From Paenibacillus mucilaginosus 3016 (GTDB lineage Bacteria; Bacillota; Bacilli; Paenibacillales; NBRC-103111), in NCBI RefSeq assembly GCF_000250655.1, contig NC_016935.1, forward strand, positions 3,118,001-3,182,000: DNA of 64,000 bases. The letters are read 5' to 3'. This document shows, piece after piece, positions 33,180 through 41,886 of this stretch; positions within the stretch are counted from its first letter, which is position 1; every line of letters starts with the position of its first letter. Under the pieces are notes generated by a model, which saw nothing but the letters and a program-made list of their open reading frames with translations, made no database searches and was not told the DNA's origin. The translations under genes and the position numbers were made by a program.

Positions 33180-35445
33180 ATGAGCGGCATATCTAAAGAT
33201 TACATTACCGCATCGAAGCGGTTTTGCGCCGAGGCCGGCATGGATGCCAAAGTGATCCCCGCTCCTGCGGTCGTGATGACGGAGGAAGAGCTTGAGGCCA
33301 AGCGCAAAGAATATGATGAAATCCTGTCGGTCGTACAGTTTTTTGGGGACAAAGTGCTGGATTCCTTGAAGGGGACTCCCCTGCTGCTCTCTGTCGCTGA
33401 TGAGAAGGGTTTCATTCTTCGTATGATGGGGGACGAAACCATCAGGAGCATGGTCAATGAGCTGGGAATCCGCCCGGGGGTACAGTTTACCGAAGAAGTG
33501 ATGGGCACCAACGTGGTCTCCCTGTCCCTCAAGCACAGCGGTCAGCCCATCGAGCTGATCGGGCCGGACCATTATCACGAATACCTGCATACGAGCGCCT
33601 GTTATGCTGTGGCGTTCCGCTACACGGATAATAATAATCTGCTCGGCTCGCTGTCTATCATGACGGCCATCGAATTTAAGAACCCGTTGATGATCACGAT
33701 GCTGTCAACAACGATTGACTCCATAGAAAGAGAGCTGCTGCTGCGGAAACAAAACCGGAAGCTGAACATCATGAACCAGATCATGTTTCAGAATACCCGC
33801 AACGGGATCATTATCACGGATAAAGAGGGTGTCATAACGGATTTCAACCAATTTGCCCAGGAGCTTACGGGCCTTACGATCGAGGAGACAGTGGACAAGC
33901 CGGTCCTGTGTCTCGATCCGATGGGAGGGTTTATCCACTCCGTCATTGAGGAAGGAAAGCAGTATGAGGACATCCAGATCGAATTCGGCAGCCGCGATGG
34001 CAGCCGCCACAAGAATGTCTGTCTCTTCGACGCGTTCCCGATCTATGATGAGTTCCGGCGCATTATCGGGGCGTTCGGTCAGTTCCGCAACATTACAGAC
34101 CGCTACGAAGCCGAGGAGCGTTACAATTACCTGGCCAATCATGATGACCTGACGAACATTCCGAACCGCCGGTATTACAAGATGAGGCTTCAATCGATGA
34201 TCGAACAGGCCAAGACGGGGCTGCATCCTTATCAGATCGCCGTCATTTATCTCGATCTGGACCGCTTCAAGCTGGTGAACGATACGCTTGGCCACACCAA
34301 CGGAGACATGCTCCTGAAGCTGGTGGTCGACCGTCTGAAGTCCCTGCTTGCACCGGGGGATATCATCGCCAGAATGGGCGGGGACGAATTCATGTTCATG
34401 CTCCCCGGGATCTGCTCGGTTGGCGAGGTTACCCGGCGGGTGGAGAATATTCTGAAGCTCTTCCATGAGCCGTTCAATATGAACGGGTACGAGTTCCACA
34501 TCACCGCGAGCATCGGGATCGCAATGTACCCGGATGACGGCCTGGATATCGAGATGTTGATGATCCACGCCGATACGGCGATGTACAAGGCCAAGGAGCG
34601 CGGCAAAAATCAATACCTGCACTATTCTTCGGAGATGCAGACGAGATCCCACGAAAAGATCCGTATGGAGACTTCCCTGCGCCGCGCCCTGGAAAACAAC
34701 GAGTTCATCCTCTACTACCAGCCGCAGATCGATATCCGCTCCGGCAGAGTTAAAGGTGTCGAAGCGCTGGTCCGCTGGCAGCATCCGGAACGCGGGATCG
34801 TCTCGCCGTATGAGTTCATTCCGCTGGCCGAAGAGACCGGTCTGATCATTCCCCTGGACCAATGGGTGCTGCGCACCGCCTGCCACCAGAACAAGAAATG
34901 GCAGGATATGGGCCTTGCGCCGCTGCGCATTGCGGTGAACCTCTCCTCCCAGCAGTTTGCGAAGGATTCCCTGGTAGACATCGTCCAAGAGATTCTGGAG
35001 GAGAGCGGTCTCGACCCTCAGTACCTCGAGCTCGAGATCACCGAGACTATGACGATGGATGTAGAGCATACGATTCCGACGCTGGAAAAGCTTCATGCCC
35101 TAGGCGTTCAGATCAGTATAGACGACTTTGGGACGGGCTACAGCTCGCTGAACTATCTCAAGAAGTTCTCCATCGACCGTCTGAAGATCGACCAATCTTT
35201 TGTCCGCGATATCATGTTCGATGCCCATGATTCCGATATAGTGGGTACCATCATTGCGATGGCCCACGGCATGGGGCTGGAAGTGATTGCGGAAGGGGTA
35301 GAGGACGCCGGACAGCTGGAGTTCCTGAGAAAACAAAACTGCAACGAAGTGCACGGGGTATTACTACAGCAAACCGATACCAGCAGATGAGTTCGAAGCC
35401 AAGTACGAGCACCTGCAGCTTCTCGCGCAATCCAACAACCAATAA
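33180..35445 (+). CDS. GAF-PAS-GGDEF-EAL protein (frameshifted near 3' end)
   Basis: As sequenced, 736 aa to a stop at 35390. The N-terminal half has an AcoR-type GAF (about 45-185: FTEEVMGTNVVSLSL, then LIGPDHYHEYLHTSACYA) and a PAS domain (about 200-315). GGDEF (MGGDEFMFML near residue 400) and EAL (GVEALVRW near 527; ELEITETM, IDDFGTGYSS, LKIDQSFV) look catalytic. No RxxD inhibitory site is seen before GGDEF. One extra G in GGGG at 35355-35358 breaks the frame in the last EAL motif; without it translation gives GYYYSKPIPADEFEAKY and ends at 35445. It would make and/or degrade c-di-GMP in response to a metabolite. First gene of the left triad. Confidence 0.85.
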
Positions 35446-35471
35446 GGCACCGAAGAGAAGGAGTATAACAT

Positions 35472-37121
35472 ATGCAAACCGTGGCGCAATTGTTAGTGAA
35501 GCATCTGGCGGCTTGGGGGGTCACCCACGTGTTTGGGATCCCAGGCAAGCCTGTGACCCCCCTTGTGGTGGAAATGGACCGCCAAGGTCTCACTTTCGTG
35601 CTCAGCAAGCACGAAGGGGGGGCCGGACTGGCTGCCGCAGGCTACGCCTACGGTGGCAGATCTCTTGGAGTAGCGCTTGGTACGGCGGGTCCCGGGGGCG
35701 TCAATATGCTGACGGCGGCAGGACAGGCACTGGCATCGAACCTGCCTGTCTTGTTCCTGACCGGGCAGCCGCCGATCCGCGAGATCGGCAAAGTTCTCGG
35801 CCAGGACAGTACGATGTTCGGCACCGATCTGGTGAAGATGTTTGAGCCTGTGACCAAATTCAGTGCACGCATTGAGCGCGGCGATCTCTTAAAAACATAC
35901 CTGCAGCATGCGATGGAGCAGGCTTTCACGGGGTCCAAGGGTCCCGTGCATCTCTCCATTCCCTCTGATGTGCTGATGGAGGAGATCGAGGAATTTGAAC
36001 TGGCTCTTCCGACGCATTATCCGCCTGTTCTCTCCTCCAATCTTCAGGAGGTGTCAGATTTACTGAACAGGGCCGAGCGTCCGCTGCTCCTGCTGGGCGG
36101 CGGTGTTCACAACCAGGGGGCGTACCGGGAGCTCGCGGCGTTCGCCGAGCTGTACAACCTCCCTGTCATAACGACGCCGGGCGGCAAGGGAGCTTTCCCG
36201 ACGGTACATCCGCTTTCGGTCGGTCCGTTCGGATTAGGCGGGACCGACGCTGCGCGCGACGTATTGGCACAGGGGATCGATGTATTGGTAGCCGTCGGCA
36301 CCCAGCTGAGCGATATGGAAACCGCAGGCATGGGGCCGGGATTCTTCCCGAAGCAGGTCGTACAGTTTGATTATGATGCCCGTTTCGTTGGCAAAACATT
36401 ACCGGTTCCAACCATCCCGGTGCTGGGAGACCTGACCGCCAACCTGCGGAAGCTGGTGGAGCTGGGGGCGGTACGGGAAGCTCAGCGGCAGCTCGAAGCG
36501 TCTGCTCGTGAAGCCGTTGCCTGTGCGCAGGAGGCTGTCCCTGCAGCTGATGCTTGGGGAGGGATGCTGACCGGGGAGCAGGTCATGAAGGTGCTCCGCG
36601 GGGCGCTCCCGGCGAGCAGTCAGATGTTCGGCGATGCCGGCAGTCATTCGTTCTATGCCGTGAAGCACTTCGAGGTCCTGGAGCCGGGGACATTCCATTT
36701 TGAAGAGGTATATGCAACGATGGGCCGGGCGATTGGGTATTCGATCGGCGCGCAGCTGGCCGAGCCCGAGCGGGTGGTCGTCTGTCTCACAGGCGACGGC
36801 TGCATGTTCATGAACGGCACCGAGGTGTCCACGGCTGTCAACTATGACGCTCCCGTAATCTTCGTGGTTTTGAACAATGAAAGATTGGATATGGTAGATA
36901 AAGGCATGGCCCGGCATCTGGGCCGTGCCATCGGTACCGTCTATGAAACGCCGCTGCATGCGGCGCTCTTCGGCGAATCGATGGGAGCCTTGTCTTATCG
37001 CTGCCGTACGGCGAATGAGCTGCATGACGCCGTGGCATCCGCCCTCTCGGCCCGGCAGACGGCCGTTATCGAAGTGATGGTGGATCCGCTGGAGATTCCG
37101 CCGACGATGGCCCGCGGGTAA
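35472..37121 (+). CDS. Thiamine-diphosphate-dependent enzyme (acetolactate synthase-like)
   Basis: 549 aa with the three usual domains. Catalytic Glu48 lies in FVLSKHEGGAGLAAAGYAY, and the ThDP/Mg site is CLTGDGCMFMNGTE near residue 438, closing with Asn in VVLNNERLDM. The family includes acetolactate synthase, benzoylformate and sulfopyruvate decarboxylases, which act on 2-oxo acids. The position where acetolactate synthases have FQE reads DSTMFGTD, so it is probably a different specificity. Length fits the family. It is 27 bp from the restored end of the sensor gene and 28 bp from the small CMD-like gene, so they form an operon. A close paralogue lies at 38126-39805 on the other strand. Confidence 0.8.
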   Translation: MQTVAQLLVKHLAAWGVTHVFGIPGKPVTPLVVEMDRQGLTFVLSKHEGGAGLAAAGYAYGGRSLGVALGTAGPGGVNMLTAAGQALASNLPVLFLTGQPPIREIGKVLGQDSTMFGTDLVKMFEPVTKFSARIERGDLLKTYLQHAMEQAFTGSKGPVHLSIPSDVLMEEIEEFELALPTHYPPVLSSNLQEVSDLLNRAERPLLLLGGGVHNQGAYRELAAFAELYNLPVITTPGGKGAFPTVHPLSVGPFGLGGTDAARDVLAQGIDVLVAVGTQLSDMETAGMGPGFFPKQVVQFDYDARFVGKTLPVPTIPVLGDLTANLRKLVELGAVREAQRQLEASAREAVACAQEAVPAADAWGGMLTGEQVMKVLRGALPASSQMFGDAGSHSFYAVKHFEVLEPGTFHFEEVYATMGRAIGYSIGAQLAEPERVVVCLTGDGCMFMNGTEVSTAVNYDAPVIFVVLNNERLDMVDKGMARHLGRAIGTVYETPLHAALFGESMGALSYRCRTANELHDAVASALSARQTAVIEVMVDPLEIPPTMARG

Positions 37122-37148
37122 GGCTTAAGGAACAGGAGTGACGAAGCA

Positions 37149-37556
37149 ATGAGTCATAAAGAGCAGACGAACGAGGAGCGTTACCGGCAGGGCCGGGAAA
37201 CGCTGGTGAAGATGGTAGGCGAAGAGGGGACGCGCACGATCGAAGGGATCCGCACGTTCTTTCCGGATTTTGGCGATATGCTGATCTCCTTTGGCTTCGG
37301 GGACTTGTATTCGCGCAAGCGGCTTGATCTGAGACAGCGGGAGATCATTACGCTGACATCCTTGATTACTCAAGGGGCTACCGATCAGCTTGGATTTCAT
37401 GTGCATGCCGCGCTGAACGTGGGGCTGGAGCCGGAGGACATTCTGGAGATAGTCATGCACTGTGCCGGCTATGCCGGATTCCCCAAAGCCTGCGGAGCTC
37501 TGAATGTGGTGATGGCTGTATTCCAGGAGCGTTCAATCGAACTCAAGCTGGATTAA
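37149..37556 (+). CDS. Carboxymuconolactone decarboxylase-family protein
   Basis: 135 aa. It is one all-helical CMD domain: LDLRQREIITLTSLITQGAT, then LGFHVHAALNVGLEPEDIL and VMHCAGYAGFPKACGALNV. It lacks the CxxC of AhpD peroxidases, so it resembles the decarboxylase/hydrolase or unknown branch (PcaC-like). AGGAG lies before the ATG. It is the third gene of the left triad and ends at a terminator shared with the convergent right triad. Its paralogue is 37725-38114. Function probably linked to the product of the thiamine enzyme, but this is inference. Confidence 0.8.
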   Translation: MSHKEQTNEERYRQGRETLVKMVGEEGTRTIEGIRTFFPDFGDMLISFGFGDLYSRKRLDLRQREIITLTSLITQGATDQLGFHVHAALNVGLEPEDILEIVMHCAGYAGFPKACGALNVVMAVFQERSIELKLD

Positions 37557-37601
37557 CAGTCATTAAAAAAAGGTATCGAAGCGCACAAAGATGCGCACAA
37601 A

Positions 37602-37638
37602 AAAAGAAGGTCCGTCCCTTGGTGGCGGGCCTTCTTTT
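37602..37638. terminator. Shared bidirectional terminator at the mirror point
   Basis: AAAAGAAGGTCCG and CGGGCCTTCTTTT form a 13-bp stem (one G-T pair) with A/T tracts on both sides. It lies between the convergent CMD-family genes and can end both triads. Confidence 0.82.
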
Positions 37639-37724
37639 GGCATGTGTATGGATCTGTCCTCTGGCGGATGGAGAGCTCCTGGGAGGCAGCAGATGGCGGC
37701 CGCTGTGCCTCCCAAGGCTTCCGC

Positions 37725-38114
37725 CTACAGGGATGCCATATTCCTGCGTTCCTCCAGAACGGCACCCAGGATGCGAAAGCCGTTCATCACCTTGGGGATC
37801 CCTACAATGGGAATGCAATGGAGCAGAATTTCGGTGATTTCCTTGGTGGTGAGGCCAACATGCAGTGATGCGTGAAAGTGAAAATGCAGCTGGTTGGCTG
37901 TGTCTCCCTGAGCGATCAGGGCGGAGATTGTCAGCATTTCCTTTTGCTGCAGGCTGAGGCCTTCTCGGGCGTAGATTTCGCCGAAGCCGAACCCGACGAC
38001 ATACGCGGCCAGCTCGGGAAAATCCTGCTGCAGCTGATTAACAATTTGATTGCCGACCGACCCGGCCATCAAAGTAAGCTGTTCTTTACCTTTGTCCATT
38101 TGTTCGCTGTTCAT
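37725..38114 (-). CDS. Carboxymuconolactone decarboxylase-family protein (right triad)
   Basis: 129 aa. The CMD helices are LSLQQKEMLTISALIAQGDT, then LHFHFHASLHVGLTTKEIT and LLHCIPIVGIPKVMNGFRI. Like the 37149-37556 product it has a conserved His pair and no CxxC, so no AhpD-like peroxidase activity is expected. The two are paralogues by visible motifs. It is the last gene of the right triad, 11 bp after the thiamine-enzyme gene, and points at the left triad. GGGGAG precedes the ATG. Confidence 0.8.
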   Translation of the reverse strand: MNSEQMDKGKEQLTLMAGSVGNQIVNQLQQDFPELAAYVVGFGFGEIYAREGLSLQQKEMLTISALIAQGDTANQLHFHFHASLHVGLTTKEITEILLHCIPIVGIPKVMNGFRILGAVLEERRNMASL

Positions 38115-38125
38115 AGCTGTCTCCC

Positions 38126-39805
38126 CTATCCTCGGGCTAATGTTGGAGGAATCTCCTCCGGATCGACCAGTACTTCAATGACGGCGGCTTTCCCTGCCTG
38201 CAGAGCCTTCTCCAGTGCGCCCTCAAGCTCAGGAGGGGAGGAGGCGGTGAAGGCCGAGGCGCCCAGGGCTTCGGCGAGCAGCGCGGCCTGCAGCGGCGTC
38301 TCGTAGACCGTCCCGTCACTGCGTCCGGTAGCATGACGCATGCCTTTATTGACCATATCCAGACGGCCGTTGTTCAGAACAATGAAGATGACCCCGGCTC
38401 CGTTATTCACGGCCGTGGAGATCTCAGTCCCGTGCATGAACATGCACCCGTCGCCGGTCAGGCAGACCACCGTTCGGTCCGGGGAGGCGATCTTGGCTCC
38501 GATGGAGAAGCCGATCGCATGGCCCATCGCGGCGAAGACGTCATCGAAGCGGAAGGAGCCGGGAGTATGAATATCCAGACTGCGGATCGCATGATAGCTG
38601 TGGCTCCCGTCATCGCCGAACACCATAACATCCGAAGGAAGGCAGCGGCCCAGGACCTCCATCACCTGCACCGCAGTGATGAGCGGCTGGGTTTCGTCCG
38701 AAATTACCAATGATTTCGCTTTCATAACCTCATTCTCCGAAAGGTCAGGCGTCTGCAGCGCGGCAGCGGCCTCGGCATACGCTCCGCAAACTTCAGGTGC
38801 CCGTTCGGCAGCAAGCTCGAGCAGTGCTTCCAGGTTCGCCTTCGCATCTCCTTGAATGAACAGGGCAGGGGCGGGAAAGCTCTTGCCAACGAAGGTTCCG
38901 TCGATATCAAAGTGAAGAACGGCCTGCGGAATCATGTCTTCCGTGATGGCAGGCAGGGACATGTCGCTGAGTTTCGTGCCGATGGCCACGAACAGGTCGA
39001 TCCCGCTCTTCAGGTATTCGGAAGCCTCAGGGCAGCCGCCCAGTCCGTAAGGACCAATATGAAGAGGGTGCCGGGAACGGAAGGCGCCTTTGCCGCCGGG
39101 AGTGGTCATGACGGGAATCTGCCACCGTTCGGCGAAAGCCTCCACTGCCTCATAGGCTCCGGAAATATGTACGCCCTTGCCCAGCAGGAGAGCAGGACGG
39201 TGGGCCTGCTCCAGCAGCTCTGCGGCTTCCTTCAGCCGGGGAGAGCGGAGGGCAGGATGCAGAGCCGGCAGCTCCAGCTCGAAGTGGCGGACGGGTTCCG
39301 TCAGCACATCCTGCGGGATGGAGAGATGGACGGGGCCGCGCACACCGGTCAGCGCCCGTTCGACCGCATGCTGGAGATACACGGGGAACTGTTCGCTCCG
39401 CTCGACTCTCGCGCTGAACAGCGTTACAGGCTCGAACATGCGGGCCAGATCAGCTGCGAAGAAGGTGGAGTCCTGTCCAAGCGGCCGGCCGCTGTCTTTA
39501 CTGGATGCATGCCCGGTGATGAAGAGGACGGGCAGATGATAAGCTTTGGCCTGCCCGGCCGCGGTCAGCATGTTGGTGCCTCCGGGGCCCGAGGTGCCGA
39601 TGGCCACGCCAAGCCTGCCGTTCATGAGGGCATAGCCTGCGGCCGAGAACCCGGCGCCGCCTTCGTGGCGGCTGAGCACAAACTCCACGTTCTGGTTGCC
39701 AAGTTCAAGGATGAGCGGAACAATAGCTTTGCCGGGCACGCCGAAGGCATGCCGGATTCCCCAGCTGTGAAGATGGCGTACGAGCGATGATGCAACAGTT
39801 TCCAT
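38126..39805 (-). CDS. Thiamine-diphosphate-dependent enzyme (right triad)
   Basis: 559 aa. Glu48 is in FVLSRHEGGAGFSAAGYAL, and the ThDP/Mg site is CLTGDGCMFMHGTE. The ends of both copies are nearly the same (VIEVLVDPEEIPPTLARG here, VIEVMVDPLEIPPTMARG in the 35472 copy), which shows close paralogy. At the acetolactate-synthase FQE position it reads DSTFFAAD. It probably decarboxylates or condenses a 2-oxo acid; the two copies may differ in substrate. GAGGAGG precedes the ATG. It is 36 bp downstream of the kinase gene and 11 bp upstream of the CMD-family gene. Confidence 0.8.
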   Translation of the reverse strand: METVASSLVRHLHSWGIRHAFGVPGKAIVPLILELGNQNVEFVLSRHEGGAGFSAAGYALMNGRLGVAIGTSGPGGTNMLTAAGQAKAYHLPVLFITGHASSKDSGRPLGQDSTFFAADLARMFEPVTLFSARVERSEQFPVYLQHAVERALTGVRGPVHLSIPQDVLTEPVRHFELELPALHPALRSPRLKEAAELLEQAHRPALLLGKGVHISGAYEAVEAFAERWQIPVMTTPGGKGAFRSRHPLHIGPYGLGGCPEASEYLKSGIDLFVAIGTKLSDMSLPAITEDMIPQAVLHFDIDGTFVGKSFPAPALFIQGDAKANLEALLELAAERAPEVCGAYAEAAAALQTPDLSENEVMKAKSLVISDETQPLITAVQVMEVLGRCLPSDVMVFGDDGSHSYHAIRSLDIHTPGSFRFDDVFAAMGHAIGFSIGAKIASPDRTVVCLTGDGCMFMHGTEISTAVNNGAGVIFIVLNNGRLDMVNKGMRHATGRSDGTVYETPLQAALLAEALGASAFTASSPPELEGALEKALQAGKAAVIEVLVDPEEIPPTLARG

Positions 39806-39841
39806 AGAAAACCTCCTCTGTGGGACGAATTTCCTGATCTT

Positions 39842-41431
39842 CTATCTTGGAAGATCGATGGTAAATTTCGTGCCTCTTCCTTTTTGGGATGTGAACGACA
39901 GCTTGCCCTTATGATTCTCGATAATCCGGTAACAGGTCGACAATCCCAGGCCCAATCCCGCTTCTTTCGTTGTGAAGAAGGGGTTCATCACCTCTCTCAT
40001 TTCGTCATCGGTCATACCAATTCCTTCATCTGAAATGGTAATTTGGTAACTATTTGGATTGGCCAAACGCGATTCGATTTTGACCTCTCCTCCGTCGGGC
40101 ATCGCCTCCAGCGCATTCTGAATCAGGTTGATGAGCACCTGCTTGATCTGGATCGGGTCAATGCGCATCGGCGTTTCTTCAGTCAGGATGTAGTCAGTAA
40201 TGGTCGATGAGCTGAGCTTGGCCTGGCTTTCCATAAAACGAACGGTGTCCCTGAGCAGATCTTCGATCACGACGTCCTTGCGGTCCGGCGAACCGGGCTT
40301 GGCCATCATGACGAAATCTGAAACGAGCTGCTTCATCGTTTCGAGCTCGGAGTAAATCAGATCGAGATACCCGCTTTCGGATTCCGTCTTGGCCCGTTCA
40401 CGCAGCAGGTAGATAAAGCCCATGACGGAGGTCAGCGGATTGCGGATCTCATGAGCAAGCCCCGCGGCGAGCTTGCCGATGGCCGAGAACTTCTCGGAGG
40501 TGATGATCTGCTTCTCGAGATCATAACGCTCGGTGATGTCGCGGAACTGGGCATAGGAGCCGATCAGGTTGCCGCGGTCGCCGAAGATCGGCATGGCGTC
40601 GAACAAACAGATCGTGCGGTGGTCGAGCGAGTTCGTGAAGGTCAGCTCGATGTCATGGAAGCGCTGCTTGTTCTTCAGCACATTATAAATGTAGTTGCCG
40701 AACTGCTCGAAGGCGAAGATCGGATTGCCGATGACGCTTTCGCGGTCCCGGTTCGTAATCTTCTCGGCGAACGAATTGAACTCCTGAATATTGCCCTTGT
40801 CATCGGTAATAATGACCCCGTTGTTCATGGTATTGATCATCAGGTCATTGATGATGGTCTGATCCCGGCTGGCCTGGCGCAGGAGCAGCTCCCGTTCCAT
40901 GGAATCGACCATGCTCGTAAGCAGCGGAAGAATGAAGGGGCTGTGATACTGCGTGGCCGTCATGATCGCGATCGTGCCGGACAGGTTGTTGATTTTTTTG
41001 AAATGAAACGGAACACAGTAGCATGCGGTCTGCCAAAGCACCTCGTGAAAATGCTGAGGACCGACCAGTTGGATGCTCTTATTGTGAAGCATAGCCATAT
41101 GAACGACATTCGTGCCCATTTCCTTCTCGCTGAACTGCATGCCTTCAACGATGCCGAGCTTGTTCATCATTTGGCGGATGTTCTCGTCTCCAAAGAGGGA
41201 AAGGACAAAGCCTTCGTGGTTCGCGATCAAGAGCATGATCGGGGGGCCGTCGAGCATCTTCACGAGCTTCTGACCGAAATAATCGACCACTGAAATGAGG
41301 GCATGGTACTTATCCTGGCTTCGTTTGAGCTCCAAGGAGGAGAGGGCGGTGACGGGCACGGGAATCTGATCCGGCTTCATGCCCCTCTCGATGCAGCGCT
41401 GTTTGGATTCGGAAATGATATCTATACTCAT
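39842..41431 (-). CDS. GAF-PAS sensor histidine kinase (right triad)
   Basis: 529 aa, cytosolic (no membrane helices). The N-terminal region follows the 33180 sensor: start SIDIISESKQRCIERGM, AcoR-like GAF with FSEKEMGTNVVHMAM and VGPQHFHEVLWQTACY, then PAS (about 195-310). The kinase part has the H box AGLAHEIRNPLTSVMGF near residue 328 and an ATPase with INLIQNALEAMP, DEGIGMTDDE and LGLGLSTCY. It phosphorylates an unknown regulator; no response regulator gene is adjacent. The promoter is probably near TATAAT on the minus strand (41472-41477). First gene of the right triad. Confidence 0.87.
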   Translation of the reverse strand: MSIDIISESKQRCIERGMKPDQIPVPVTALSSLELKRSQDKYHALISVVDYFGQKLVKMLDGPPIMLLIANHEGFVLSLFGDENIRQMMNKLGIVEGMQFSEKEMGTNVVHMAMLHNKSIQLVGPQHFHEVLWQTACYCVPFHFKKINNLSGTIAIMTATQYHSPFILPLLTSMVDSMERELLLRQASRDQTIINDLMINTMNNGVIITDDKGNIQEFNSFAEKITNRDRESVIGNPIFAFEQFGNYIYNVLKNKQRFHDIELTFTNSLDHRTICLFDAMPIFGDRGNLIGSYAQFRDITERYDLEKQIITSEKFSAIGKLAAGLAHEIRNPLTSVMGFIYLLRERAKTESESGYLDLIYSELETMKQLVSDFVMMAKPGSPDRKDVVIEDLLRDTVRFMESQAKLSSSTITDYILTEETPMRIDPIQIKQVLINLIQNALEAMPDGGEVKIESRLANPNSYQITISDEGIGMTDDEMREVMNPFFTTKEAGLGLGLSTCYRIIENHKGKLSFTSQKGRGTKFTIDLPR

Positions 41432-41717
41432 GAGAAAACTCCCTTGTTATGAACGATTCACATTAGTTCTTATTATATACATCGGCGCCCTGACCAAGTT
41501 TAATGAAGACCCGCTGCGTCCGCTTTCGGACTAGGGACTCCGTAGGGGCTGTCCCTATTATTTTACATTGTTTTGCGGAGATTGACACATAGAATGTTCG
41601 CAGGAGCGCAGAATGCTTGGAAAAATATCTCTTCGATGGGGCGTAAGGGCATGGAAGAGGAGAATAGAGGGGAGGGCGGCAGCTGCACTGGTGAGATATT
41701 CACGATATCTTTGGACA

Positions 41718-41831
41718 GTATGTCAAAGAGTTAAGCCCATAGTCCGCACAGTATGTATAGTGATAAAGGCAGAGATGGGTTATATAATATGACATACACG
41801 GTACACAGAGTGAACTCATTTGTTGACATAC
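41718..41831. promoter_or_regulatory. Four GTATGT(C/A)/GACATAC sites before the ABC importer
   Basis: GTATGTC at 41718 and GTATGTA at 41751 on the plus strand, and GACATAC at 41791 and 41825 (the inverse of GTATGTC), at intervals of 33, 40 and 34 bp. TATAAT (41783-41788) and TTGACA (41823-41828) fall among them. This is a plausible operator array for the importer and perhaps the whole pyrimidine cluster. The rest of the 450-bp gap 41432-41886 shows no gene. Confidence 0.5.
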
Positions 41832-41886
41832 CCCGATTTGTATCCACCGCTCTTCAGTTCGCAACCACTGCGTAAGGAGGGATCGC

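Noticed and set aside
41432..41886. A possible TPP riboswitch before the NMT1/ThiY-like importer
   Set aside because: The conserved THI-box segments (CTGAGA and the CCTGATCTGG-type block) are not found; short direct and inverted repeats explain the region better.
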